Assembly: GCF_000336875.1 (NCBI RefSeq)
Contig: NZ_AOJK01000040.1
Coordinates: 8,877-67,043 of the forward strand
Source: Halorubrum californiense DSM 19288
GTDB taxonomy: Archaea > Halobacteriota > Halobacteria > Halobacteriales > Haloferacaceae
Reading direction: 5' to 3'
Length of the DNA: 58,167 nt
Shown here: positions 14,956-23,235 of the stretch, one piece after another
Layout of the letters: every line of letters begins with the position of its first letter
How positions within the stretch are numbered: the first letter of the stretch is position 1
Notes under the pieces: model-generated
Databases searched by the model: none
The model's input: only the letters and a program-made list of their open reading frames with translations
What the model was told of the DNA's origin: nothing
Translations under genes and position numbers: made by a program

Positions 14956-15040
14956 TGCGTGGGACCGGATTTGAACCGGCGGACCTCTACAGGACAGCGC
15001 CCTCAACGCTGCGCCGTTGGCCTGGCTTGGCTACCCACGC
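14956..15040 (-). tRNA. tRNA-Leu (anticodon GAG)
   Basis: The minus strand folds as a class II tRNA of 85 nt. Acceptor stem GCGTGGG (5', 15040-15034) pairs with CCCACGC near the 3' end, with discriminator A. D arm is GCC...GGC. Anticodon stem CAGCG/CGCTG encloses loop TTGAGGG, giving anticodon GAG for CUC/CUU leucine codons. The variable arm (CCTGTAGAGG) is long, as in Leu tRNAs. T arm: GCCGG, loop TTCAAAT, CCGGT. CCA is not encoded and no intron is seen. Its 3' end touches the truncated insertion element, a frequent integration site. Confidence 0.95.
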
Positions 15041-15077
15041 TCGCGGTGTTCTGTCGCGTCTTCACGTACCCTTCCCC

Positions 15078-15087
15078 TAATTAAAAG
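15078..15087 (-). promoter_or_regulatory. TATA box of the tRNA-Leu gene
   Basis: CTTTTAATTA read on the minus strand (TAATTAAAAG at 15078-15087) is a strong archaeal box A 38-47 nt upstream of the tRNA 5' end, allowing a short leader trimmed by RNase P. Confidence 0.6.
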
Positions 15088-15244
15088 CCCTTCCATTTGG
15101 CGGAACCGTGGCGAGGTTTCCCAGACCGGCGGGCAGGGGAGCGTCCCCGCGACTCGGCGACCGCGAGCGGCACGATTCGACCGCGTCCGGAATGCGTCGA
15201 CCGCAACCGGCACGCGTTTGGGGGTCGCGTCCCATCCCACGGAC

Positions 15245-15805
15245 ATGTCCGACTGGGCCCGCGAGAACGTCTCCGTCCTGACCGCCGTCGCCTCCGGCGT
15301 CGCGCTCGCGCTCGTCTTCGCGGCGGTCGGCGGCGTCGTCCCGAGTTCGCTGCTGCCGCGCGCGAGCGACGCCGTCCTCGCCGCGATCCCGCACTTCAAC
15401 GCCGCCGTCTCCGCGACGGCGATCGCCACGATCGTCCTCGGCTGGCGTGCGATCTCTCGGGGGAACGTCGAGCGCCACCGGAACTTCATGGTGACCTCGT
15501 TCGCGCTGTTCGCCGCGTTCCTCGGCGCGTACCTCTACCGACTGATCCACGTCGGCACCACCGAGTTCCCCGGCCCCGAGGTCGTCTACTCGTACGTCTA
15601 TCTCCCGTTCCTCGCGATCCACATCCTGCTCGCGATCGTCTGCGTCCCCTTCGTCTTCCACGCGCTCTTCCTCGCGGCGACGCACCCGTACGCGGACCTC
15701 TATCAGACGCGGCACTCGCAGGTCGGGTTCGTCGGCGCAGTCCTCTGGCTCATCTCCTTCACGATGGGGATCGGCGTGTACCTCATGCTGTACCACGTGT
15801 ACTGA
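15245..15805 (+). CDS. DUF420 membrane protein
   Basis: 186 residues with five hydrophobic helices (about 10-33, 44-68, 82-102, 117-142, 158-182). Motifs HRNFMVTSFALFAAFLGAYL, YSYVYLPFLAIHILLAI and VGFVGAVLWLISFTMGIGV match DUF420, a family often found near haem-copper oxidase and cytochrome assembly genes, with conserved histidines (H79, H102, H126) that could bind haem or metal. ATG 15245 is preceded by ATTGAC-type sequence; the start is judged by alignment to the first helix. Its neighbour, a blue-copper protein, converges on it and supports a respiratory role. Confidence 0.85.
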   Translation: MSDWARENVSVLTAVASGVALALVFAAVGGVVPSSLLPRASDAVLAAIPHFNAAVSATAIATIVLGWRAISRGNVERHRNFMVTSFALFAAFLGAYLYRLIHVGTTEFPGPEVVYSYVYLPFLAIHILLAIVCVPFVFHALFLAATHPYADLYQTRHSQVGFVGAVLWLISFTMGIGVYLMLYHVY

Positions 15806-15839
15806 GCGAAAAACGCCGACCGCAAAAAGGGGGCGTCGG

Positions 15840-16904
15840 CTACGCGTTCCGCCCCGCCTTCTGGTGGGCCGCGTAGAACAGCGGGACGAGCAGCGCGCCG
15901 GCGAACCCGAAGCCGAGCGCCAGCGTCCCGATGTCGCTCGCGGAGAGCCCGCTACCGCCGCCGGAGCCGCCAGACTCGCCGCCGATGAGGTCGTCGTCGA
16001 CGGAGCCGACCGCGACCGCGCCCTTCATCCCGACGCTCTGGTGCGGCCCGCAGGCGTACCGGAACACGTCGCCGTCGGAGGCGTCCGCGAACGTGTACTC
16101 GAACGTCGTTCCCTCCTCGGCCACGGGCTCCCCGCTGGAGAAAACGTCGTTCTCCTCGACGACGTTGTGGCCGCCACCGGCGCCGGTCCACTCCCAGACC
16201 ACTGTCGTCCCCGGGTCGACGAGGATCGCGGGCGGGTCAAAGAGGAGGCCGTTCTCGCCCGCCCCGACCGAGACGGTAACCTCGCTCTGTCCGCGGAGGT
16301 CGCGCGTCCCCTCGTAGTTGCCGACGTTCTCGAACCAGTCGCCGTAGCCGGCCGGGCCGCCGCTTCCCCCATCGCCGCCGTCGCCGCCCTCCGCCTGCGG
16401 GTCGACGAGGTCGTCGTCGACGGAGCCGACCGCGACGACCCCCTTCATGCCGACCGACTGATGCGGCCCGCAGTAGTAGTTGAACGAGTCGCCGTCGCCC
16501 GCGTCCTCGAAGGTGTGCTCGAAGGTGGTACCCTCCTCCGCGACCGCCGACCCGCTGTCGAAGGTGCCGTCGTCCGCGACGACGTTGTGACCGCCGCCGG
16601 CGCCGGTCCACTCCCAGACCACGGTCGCGCCGGGATCGATGAGGATCGCGGCCGGGCCGAACCGGAGGCCGTTCTCGCCCGCACCGACCTCGACGGTGAC
16701 CTCGTCCTGTCCGCGGTAGTCGTGGGTACCGTCGTAGTTGCTGACGCCCTCCAGCCAGCCGTCGTACTGGGCGACGGCGGTCCCGCTTCCGGCCGCGACT
16801 CCCGCCGCGACCGCCGCTCCGGCGGCCCCGGCGCGGAAGAACCCGCGGCGGCTCATCGACGCGGCTCGGTCGCCGTCGGCTGAAACGTCGGCGTTCCGTG
16901 TCAT
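15840..16904 (-). CDS. Tat-exported tandem halocyanin-domain blue-copper protein
   Basis: 354 residues. A Tat signal with SRRGFFRAG (residues 18-26) precedes a hydrophobic h-region. Two halocyanin/plastocyanin domains follow (about 48-165 and 190-300), about 70 percent identical by eye. Each has the type I copper ligands: His in GGGHNV, then Cys in YYCGPH or YACGPH, His in CGPHQS, and Met in VGMKG. A Gly/Ser linker and a C-terminal membrane helix (about 325-347) anchor it to the outer face. It would shuttle electrons in respiration. DNA identity between the domain ends (for example 15987-16016 with 16407-16436) suggests recent duplication or gene conversion. Confidence 0.92.
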   Translation of the reverse strand: MTRNADVSADGDRAASMSRRGFFRAGAAGAAVAAGVAAGSGTAVAQYDGWLEGVSNYDGTHDYRGQDEVTVEVGAGENGLRFGPAAILIDPGATVVWEWTGAGGGHNVVADDGTFDSGSAVAEEGTTFEHTFEDAGDGDSFNYYCGPHQSVGMKGVVAVGSVDDDLVDPQAEGGDGGDGGSGGPAGYGDWFENVGNYEGTRDLRGQSEVTVSVGAGENGLLFDPPAILVDPGTTVVWEWTGAGGGHNVVEENDVFSSGEPVAEEGTTFEYTFADASDGDVFRYACGPHQSVGMKGAVAVGSVDDDLIGGESGGSGGGSGLSASDIGTLALGFGFAGALLVPLFYAAHQKAGRNA

Positions 16905-16925
16905 GGCTCAACGTCTGACCGTGAG

Positions 16926-16936
16926 CATATTTAAGG
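16926..16936 (-). promoter_or_regulatory. TATA box of the halocyanin gene
   Basis: CCTTAAATATG on the minus strand is 22-32 nt upstream of the start at 16904, ideal for a leaderless transcript. Confidence 0.65.
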
Positions 16937-17022
16937 CCCCGATACGTCCCGAGCGGTCGGACCGGGGTCGAACGTGTGCGGGTCTGCGGGGGATAGCGAA
17001 GGGAGTGCGCTCGACGGCCGCC

Positions 17023-18522
17023 TCAGTCGTCGGCGGGCGCGGGGTCGGAGACGGGCGCGTCGACGTCGCGGTCGGTCGCCTCCCCCTCGACATCGAAGGG
17101 GTACTCGCCGGTGACGCAGCCGAGACACAGGTCCGCGCGGCTCTCGCCGACGGCGTCGGCGACCGCGTCGATGGAGAGGTACGACAGCGAGTCCGCGCCG
17201 ACCTCCTCGCGGATCTCCTCGGTCGAGGCGTCGGCGGCGATCAGCTCCTCGCGCGTCGCCATGTCGATGCCGAAGTAGCAGGGCGCGAGGATCGGCGGCG
17301 CGCCGATCCGGAGGTGGACCTCCTCGGCGCCCGCCTCGCGCACGAGCTCGACGAGCTGGGTCGAGGTCGTCCCGCGGACGATGGAGTCGTCGATAATGGT
17401 CACCGACTTCCCCTCCACCGTCGAGCGGATCGGGTTCAGCTTCAGCCGGACCGCGCGCTCGCGCTCGTCCTGCGTCGGCATGATGAACGTCCGCCCGACG
17501 TACCGGTTCTTCATCAGCCCCTCGGCGAACTCCACGCCGCCGTCGTCGGCCGCCCGCGGCTCGCCGTCGGCGGTGGTCTCGCCCGCGGCGTCCGCGTAGC
17601 CGGAGGCGAACGCGCGCCCCGAGTCGGGGACGGGCATGACCACGTCGGACTCGACGCCGGACTCCTCCCAGAGCTTCCGGCCGAGCGAGCGGCGCACCTC
17701 GTACACGAGGTTCTCGTCGATGACGGAGTCGGGCCGGGCGAAGTAGACGTGTTCGAAGAAGCAGTGGGCGGTCGACTCGCGCTCGACCAGCTGATACGTG
17801 TCGTACCCCGTGCCGTCGGGGTCGAGGACGACGAGTTCTCCGGGGCGGACGTCGCGGATAAGCTCCCCGTCGAGCGTGTCGATGGCGGCCGACTCGCTGG
17901 CGAGGACGTAGCCGCCGTCGATCTTTCCGAGACACAGCGGGCGATTCCCGAGCGGGTCGCGGACGCCCAGCACGGTGTCGTCGTGGGTGATCGCCAGCGA
18001 GTAGGAGCCGTGGATGCGGTTCATCGTGTGTTTGACCGCCCGCACGAGGTCCTCTTCGAGGAGATTGCGGGCGAGGTCGTGGGCGATCACCTCGGTGTCG
18101 CCGTCGGAGGTGAACGCGTGGCCGGCCGCGGCGAGTTCCTCGCGCACCTCGTCGGCGTTGACGAGGTTGCCGTTGTGCGAGAGCCCGAGCGAGCCGGACT
18201 TGAAGGAGACAGAGAACGGCTGCGCGCAGCTCTTGTCGAGGCTGCCGGCCGTCGGGTAGCGCACGTGCCCGATGCCGGTGCCGCCCGACAGCGACGCGAG
18301 GTCCCCCTCCTCGAACGCGTCGCCGACGAGGCCGCGCTCGACGTGGCTGTGCTGCTGGAACCCGTCGTGCGTGACGATCCCGGCCGACTCCTGGCCGCGG
18401 TGTTGGAGCGCGTACAGCGCGTAGTACAGCGGTCGCGCGGCCTCCCGGTCCTCGAGCGAGACGCCGACGACGCCGCACTTCTCTCGCGGTTCGTCGCCGC
18501 CGTAGTCCCCACCGGCGTTCAT
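17023..18522 (-). CDS. purF: Amidophosphoribosyltransferase
   Basis: 499 residues. N-terminal nucleophile Cys is C16 (EKCGVVGVS), so a 15-residue propeptide would be removed. Glutamine amidotransferase residues GTGIGHVRYPTAG and LSHNGNLVN are present, and the PRPP site SVTIIDDSIVRGTTS lies in the C-terminal half. Iron-sulfur ligands typical of the 4Fe-4S class are visible in AHCFFE, APCYFG and CLGCVTGEYP. The enzyme makes phosphoribosylamine from PRPP and glutamine, first step of purine synthesis. The acidic C-terminus is typical of the host. TATA-like GGATTTTTATC lies at 18547-18557 (minus). Confidence 0.95.
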   Translation of the reverse strand: MNAGGDYGGDEPREKCGVVGVSLEDREAARPLYYALYALQHRGQESAGIVTHDGFQQHSHVERGLVGDAFEEGDLASLSGGTGIGHVRYPTAGSLDKSCAQPFSVSFKSGSLGLSHNGNLVNADEVREELAAAGHAFTSDGDTEVIAHDLARNLLEEDLVRAVKHTMNRIHGSYSLAITHDDTVLGVRDPLGNRPLCLGKIDGGYVLASESAAIDTLDGELIRDVRPGELVVLDPDGTGYDTYQLVERESTAHCFFEHVYFARPDSVIDENLVYEVRRSLGRKLWEESGVESDVVMPVPDSGRAFASGYADAAGETTADGEPRAADDGGVEFAEGLMKNRYVGRTFIMPTQDERERAVRLKLNPIRSTVEGKSVTIIDDSIVRGTTSTQLVELVREAGAEEVHLRIGAPPILAPCYFGIDMATREELIAADASTEEIREEVGADSLSYLSIDAVADAVGESRADLCLGCVTGEYPFDVEGEATDRDVDAPVSDPAPADD

Positions 18523-18546
18523 GTACGCGAGGGTCGGGCGGGCGGC

Positions 18547-18557
18547 GATAAAAATCC
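18547..18557 (-). promoter_or_regulatory. TATA box of purF
   Basis: GGATTTTTATC (minus) sits 25-35 nt before the purF ATG at 18522. Confidence 0.6.
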
Positions 18558-18639
18558 TCGTGTTCGTGGCGTATCAGTCCCCTTCTCGCCCCGATTTATG
18601 CGTGATCGTGGATATTAGTCGGTGCGTATCGCCGCGCGG

Positions 18640-19038
18640 TCACGCGGTCTCCTCGCCGCCGACGAACTCGTCCAGCCGCGCGAAGTACTCCTCGCGCGGG
18701 ACCTGATACGCGCCCCGGTAGTCCACCTCGCCCGCCGCGAACCGCTCCGCGACGTCGACCGCGCCGGCCGCGCCCGCCTCGCGGCTCTCGTACGTCTCCG
18801 AGACCGCCTCGATCTCTGGCTCCAAGAAGCAGACGACGTGCCACTCCTCGGTCGCGTACTGGCCCGATCCGGGCCGAGCGTTCCGGGCGCCGTTCGTCAG
18901 GTAGATCGTCGGCAGACACTCGTTCGGGAGGTCGCCGCTCCCGAAGACGTCGGGGCGGTAGACGAGGATGGCCCGCCCGCTGGGCTCCTCGTTCCACACC
19001 CGCCACCCCTCCGGCAGCGATTCGAAGGCCATGCGCAT
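18640..19038 (-). CDS. Haloarchaeal protein of unknown function, DUF5820-like
   Basis: 132 residues (or 130 from the internal ATG at 19032). It starts near ESLPEGWRVWNEEPSGRAIL and contains FGSGDLPNECLPTIYLTNG and EEWHVVCFLEPEIEAVSETY. This matches my memory of DUF5820, a small soluble haloarchaeal family with no known role. No signal, membrane helix or metal motif is visible. Codon use is like its neighbours. It is downstream of rqcH (19142) and upstream of purF (18522), all on the minus strand, so a loose gene series is possible. DUF label is uncertain. Confidence 0.65.
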   Translation of the reverse strand: MRMAFESLPEGWRVWNEEPSGRAILVYRPDVFGSGDLPNECLPTIYLTNGARNARPGSGQYATEEWHVVCFLEPEIEAVSETYESREAGAAGAVDVAERFAAGEVDYRGAYQVPREEYFARLDEFVGGEETA

Positions 19039-19141
19039 CCTCCGTCTCGGAGGCTTGAAAACGTCGCGCTCGGGGGAGGAGAGTCGTTCCGCGGTCGACG
19101 GCGGGCCTCAATTGATGCCGGGTCTCAATCGACGGTGGGCC

Positions 19142-21331
19142 TCAGTCGACGATGTCCGACCCGCCCGGCGGGAGGAACTCCTGTAGCTGGTCGGCGCTCG
19201 CGACCTTGCGCACGAACGACTGGTCCGCGAACCGCTCTTTCAGGTTTCGGTAGGCCATCATCGCGGCGTCGTTCTGCGCGTACATTCCCGGTTCGAAGGT
19301 GATGTGGGCGGCCGCGCGGTCGACGATGGCCGACGGCGGCCCGCCGATGGCGCGGGTGATCGGCTCGCACTGGACGCCGACGGCGATCCGGCAGGGCACG
19401 TCCTCGAAGTAGGTGCGGTCGCCGCGGATCACGAAGCTCCCCTTCTCGATGTACTCGCCGCTCTCGGGGGTCTTCGACACCTGATCGGGCTCGACCATGT
19501 ACGCGTCGCCCGCGCCGCGGCCGTCCTTCCAGTCCGACGAGTACGAGACCGCGAACTGCGCGGCCTCCCGGAGGGTCTCCTCGGAGAAGTCGACCGGGTC
19601 GGCCGACTCGGAGGGGCCCGACGCCTTCAGGATCGTCACCGGTCCCCCGTGCGCCTGCGTGTGGAAGAACCGGTCGTGTTTGCTCATGTACTTCTTCACC
19701 AGCTCCTCGTTCTGGTCGGCGTTGCGCCCGCCGATCACGAGGTAGCCCGTCGAGGTGCGGAACCAGCGGAACCGCTCGAACCAGTCGTCCGGGCTCCGGA
19801 TCGGGATCGAGGACCGCGAGAGCCAGTCCGTCTCGTACTCTTCCTCGTCGTCCTCGCCCCCGTCGTCGCCACCGCTCCCGTCGTCGGCCGCCTGCTGCTC
19901 CTCCCACTCGGCTTTTCGCTCCTTGACGGCCTCCAGCTCCTCGCGGGTCGACTCGATCGCCTCCTTCGCGCCGGCCTTCTTCTCCTCGACGCGTTTGGCC
20001 TCCCGGTAGAGGCGGTCGGCGTTGACCTCCACGCCCTCGCTCGCGTCGAGTTCGACCGTCACCGTCCCCTCGCCGTCGCCCTCCTCGTCGAGTTCGACCG
20101 TCACCGTCCCCTCGCCGCCGTCGACGTCGACGACGGCCGCCGCAGCAGGAATTCCCCGCTCCGCGCCGGCGTCGAGCGTCGCCGCGATCTCGTCCCACGG
20201 CACCTCGTTCTCGCGGGCCTCCCGCACCGTCGAGAGCACCTCGTCGACGAGGTCGTAGTGCGCGTACAGCAGCTCCGCGCGCTCCCGCTCCGCCTGCGCC
20301 TGCTCCTCGAACCCCTCGATCGCGCCCAACTGCTGTTCGATGATCCGCTCCTGTTTGGCGATCTCCTCCTCGAAGTCGGGCCGCGAGGCCCCCGCGTCCG
20401 CGGGCGCTTCGCCCTCGTCGGTCTCCTCGTTCCCGAGCCGGTAGAAGTACTCGTCGACGGCAGCGTTGAACGTATCGAAGCCGACGCTCGGGAGGCCCTC
20501 GTGCTCCGCGAGCGGGAAGGGCGTCACGTCGACCACGCGGGGGTCGCGCTCGTCGGTTTCGTCGCCTCCGTCGCCCTCGACCGACTCCTCGTACACCCGG
20601 GGGTCGACGTCACCAGAGCGGAGCCGCTCGTCGAGTCGGGAGAGCGCGTCGTGGAGCGCGCCGAGCTGGTCGTCGGTCGCCTCCTCGATGGGGGTCTCCT
20701 TCGGCACGCCCGCCCGGGTACACACCTCCTCCGCGTAGAGCCCGCCGAGGTTCAGCTGGGTGGCGAGCGTCCGCACCACGTCGCTGTCCGACTCGCGCAT
20801 GTGGCGGTCGAACCCGCCGCGGCTCACGGTGAGGGGGTTGAGCCGCGAGGCGGGGTACTCGTACTGCGAGCCGGGGGCGACGGTGCGGGACTTGAGCCGG
20901 ACCGTCGACAGCGCGCCGATCACCTCGCCCGTCTCGTCGAGCGCGGCGACGTTCCCCTGCCCGAACAGCTCGGCGACGAGCGTGGTGTTCTGGTCCTCGC
21001 GCTCGAACTCGAAGGTGAGGATGCGGTCGAACTCGTACTGCTCGACGCCTGCGAAGTCGGCGCCCGACAGCCGGTTCCGGAGCATCTTCGCGAAGTTCGG
21101 CGGCCGGCCGGGCGCGTCCGCGACGTTGTCCGGGTCGGCGGCGTGCGCGCGCTTCACGTCGCCCACCTCGATCATCAGCTCGACGCGGCCGCGGTCGAAG
21201 TCGCGCAGCTTCAGCCGGAGCAGGTCGTCGTCGTAGAGGTACGCCTTGTCGACCTTCGCGCCCTCGTACCGATTCAGCTCGGTGACGAGCGCGGCGAGGT
21301 CGATGCTCGACAGCTCCCGCTTCTGGTCCAT
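19142..21331 (-). CDS. rqcH: RqcH/Rqc2-type ribosome quality control protein (NFACT)
   Basis: 729 residues. Order: NFACT-N (1-200, opening MDQKRELSSIDLAALVTELN), helix-hairpin-helix-like middle, coiled coil (about 330-480), then NFACT-R/DUF814 (about 525-650, WFERFRWFRTSTGYLVIGGR, KHDRFFHTQAHGG). The family binds split 60S/50S subunits with peptidyl-tRNA and recruits tRNA-Ala, extending tails for degradation. An unusual 14-residue block is duplicated exactly in tandem in the coiled-coil section (GEGTVTVELD units), coming from a 42-bp repeat at 20045-20117. Minus-strand GCCTTTTCC (21353-21361) may be its TATA box. Confidence 0.93.
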   Translation of the reverse strand: MDQKRELSSIDLAALVTELNRYEGAKVDKAYLYDDDLLRLKLRDFDRGRVELMIEVGDVKRAHAADPDNVADAPGRPPNFAKMLRNRLSGADFAGVEQYEFDRILTFEFEREDQNTTLVAELFGQGNVAALDETGEVIGALSTVRLKSRTVAPGSQYEYPASRLNPLTVSRGGFDRHMRESDSDVVRTLATQLNLGGLYAEEVCTRAGVPKETPIEEATDDQLGALHDALSRLDERLRSGDVDPRVYEESVEGDGGDETDERDPRVVDVTPFPLAEHEGLPSVGFDTFNAAVDEYFYRLGNEETDEGEAPADAGASRPDFEEEIAKQERIIEQQLGAIEGFEEQAQAERERAELLYAHYDLVDEVLSTVREARENEVPWDEIAATLDAGAERGIPAAAAVVDVDGGEGTVTVELDEEGDGEGTVTVELDASEGVEVNADRLYREAKRVEEKKAGAKEAIESTREELEAVKERKAEWEEQQAADDGSGGDDGGEDDEEEYETDWLSRSSIPIRSPDDWFERFRWFRTSTGYLVIGGRNADQNEELVKKYMSKHDRFFHTQAHGGPVTILKASGPSESADPVDFSEETLREAAQFAVSYSSDWKDGRGAGDAYMVEPDQVSKTPESGEYIEKGSFVIRGDRTYFEDVPCRIAVGVQCEPITRAIGGPPSAIVDRAAAHITFEPGMYAQNDAAMMAYRNLKERFADQSFVRKVASADQLQEFLPPGGSDIVD
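20045..20117. repeat. 42-bp in-frame tandem repeat inside rqcH
   Basis: GTCGAGTTCGACCGTCACCG and its next ten bases begin at 20045 and again at 20087, so the unit is 42 bp (14 codons). It encodes two GEGTVTVELD-type blocks separated by acidic residues. Because it stays in frame, protein length changes by 14 residues without breaking the gene. Confidence 0.75.
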
Positions 21332-21408
21332 ACTCGAAAGAGACCGGCGGGCCGGAAAAGGCGTGTCGTTGTGCGGACGGGCGGCCGCGGGACGTCACGC
21401 GGAACCGG

Positions 21409-23148
21409 TCAGATCCGCTTCGACACGTACGGCCCGTCCTGTCGGTAGCCGAGCTTGTTGCGGTAGTACTCGCGAGCGCCGATGCCGGAGATGACCGCGA
21501 CCTTGTCGTAGCCGGCCTCGCGAGACAGTTCCTCCGCGCGTTCGAGGAGCTTCGTCCCGTACCCCTGATGCTGCCAGTCGCCGTCGCCGCCGATGCCGAC
21601 CTCGTTGCCGTACACGTGGAGCTCGCGGACCAGCGCGGCGTCCTCGAGTTCGGGACGGATCGGGTCGCTCTCGGTGCCGGGCGCGCCCGGCTGGTCGGGC
21701 GCGAACGAGGGGAATCGGAGCCGACAGAAGCCGACGAGGAGGTCGCGGACGGGATCCTCGAAGGAGATGAAGTGTTCCGTGCCGCCGCCGGCCTCGTAGG
21801 TGAGGACGTCCATCTCGACGTCGTCCGGGTCCGGGTCGGCGTCGTTGTGCCCGACCTCCCGGGCGCGGATGTCCCGCTGGACGATCCCCTTCTCCTCGGC
21901 GCGCTGGGCCGCGAGCTGGCGGAGGTTCGACTTCTGCACGCCGGCGTCGATGAAGTCCGCGGGGATGTCTCGCTGGACGCGCTGGAGCCGCGTGTACTTC
22001 GGAATGTGGTCCATCACGTCGGCGACGAGGTCGGCCGCCTCCTCGCTGGTGAGCGGGTCGAAGTCGTCGCGCCGCCAGCGGTCGTACACGCGCGTCCCCT
22101 CGACGACGAGCGTGGGATATATCTTCAGGTAGTCGGGCCGCCAGTCGGGGTTCTCGAACAGCTGCCGGAAGTCCTCCAAGCACATCTCGCGGGTCATCCC
22201 CGGCTGCCCCGGCATCATGTGGAAGCCGATCTTGAACGCGGCGTCGCGCAGGCGGCGGTTGGCGTTCCGGCTCGCCTCGTTACCGTGGCCGCGGTGCATC
22301 TCGCGGTTGATCCGCTCGTAGGTGGTCTGGACGCCGACCTCCACCTTCGTCCCGCCCAGATCGAGCATCCGGTCGATCTGCTCGGGGTCGCACCAGTCTG
22401 GCTTCGTCTCGAAGGTGGTGCCGATGTTGCGGATCGGGTTCGTCTCGTTCTCGGCGATCACGTCTTCGAGGTACTCGAACTCGGTTTCTTCGGGGCTCGG
22501 AGCGAACGACTCGCCCTCGGCGGGCTCCGCCTCCTTGTCGAGGTCATAGTCGTTCATCGCCTGGAGCGCGCGCTTCACGAACCACTCCTGGTAGTCGTGC
22601 GAGCGCGCGGTCATCGTCCCGCCCATGAGGATGAGCTCCACCTTGTCGACCGGGTGGCCGATCTTTCGGAGCTGTTCGAGGCGGAGGGTGACCTGCCCGT
22701 ACGGGTCGTAGTCGTTCTGTTCGCCGCGCGCGGCGGCGGGCTCGTGGCCCGTGTACGACTGCGCCGAGGAGAACTCGGAGGCCGGCCCGCCGGGACAGTA
22801 GAGGCACTTCCCGTGCGGGCACAGCTCCGGCGAGGTCATGATCGCCACGGGGGAGACGCCCGAGGCGGTCCGGACCGGTTTGCGCTGGACAACCTCGATC
22901 ACGTCGTCCCGGTGCTCGGTAGGCGCGTGGTCGAGGATCTCGGTGTTCTTCGGCACCTTCGGGGAGCCGAACTCCGAGCAGGCGTCGAGCTTGGCGCGTT
23001 CGAGGTCGTCGCGCTCGATCTCGCCGTCGAGGATGCGCTCGACGAGGTGTTCACAGGTGCGGACGAACGCCTCGGGGAGATCGTCGCCGTCGCCCTCGCT
23101 ACCGGCGGCCTCGTCGGACTCGGCGTCGCCCGCCGCGTCGGTACTCAT
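21409..23148 (-). CDS. elp3: Elp3-type radical SAM/GNAT tRNA-modifying enzyme
   Basis: 579 residues. Radical SAM cluster ligands are C110, C115 and C118 (CPHGKCLYC), matching the Elp3-specific C-x4-C-x2-C spacing. The GNAT domain occupies the C-terminal third (about 430-579), ending VISGIGAREYYRNKLGY, with the acetyl-CoA loop QHQGYGTKLL. The enzyme makes cm5U at the wobble U34 of tRNA from acetyl-CoA. Sequence motifs VEVGVQTTY and GFHMMPGQPG are Elp3 hallmarks. The protein is an ordinary length. It is divergent from the DUF790 gene with 87 bp between starts. Confidence 0.94.
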   Translation of the reverse strand: MSTDAAGDAESDEAAGSEGDGDDLPEAFVRTCEHLVERILDGEIERDDLERAKLDACSEFGSPKVPKNTEILDHAPTEHRDDVIEVVQRKPVRTASGVSPVAIMTSPELCPHGKCLYCPGGPASEFSSAQSYTGHEPAAARGEQNDYDPYGQVTLRLEQLRKIGHPVDKVELILMGGTMTARSHDYQEWFVKRALQAMNDYDLDKEAEPAEGESFAPSPEETEFEYLEDVIAENETNPIRNIGTTFETKPDWCDPEQIDRMLDLGGTKVEVGVQTTYERINREMHRGHGNEASRNANRRLRDAAFKIGFHMMPGQPGMTREMCLEDFRQLFENPDWRPDYLKIYPTLVVEGTRVYDRWRRDDFDPLTSEEAADLVADVMDHIPKYTRLQRVQRDIPADFIDAGVQKSNLRQLAAQRAEEKGIVQRDIRAREVGHNDADPDPDDVEMDVLTYEAGGGTEHFISFEDPVRDLLVGFCRLRFPSFAPDQPGAPGTESDPIRPELEDAALVRELHVYGNEVGIGGDGDWQHQGYGTKLLERAEELSREAGYDKVAVISGIGAREYYRNKLGYRQDGPYVSKRI

Positions 23149-23235
23149 TACGCTCCGATCGACGGGTTTCGGAGTTAAGCGTGTCGCACCCGGGAAACCG
23201 GCCGGTTTTAGGTCGCCACGCGCGTAGCCGCCGCC

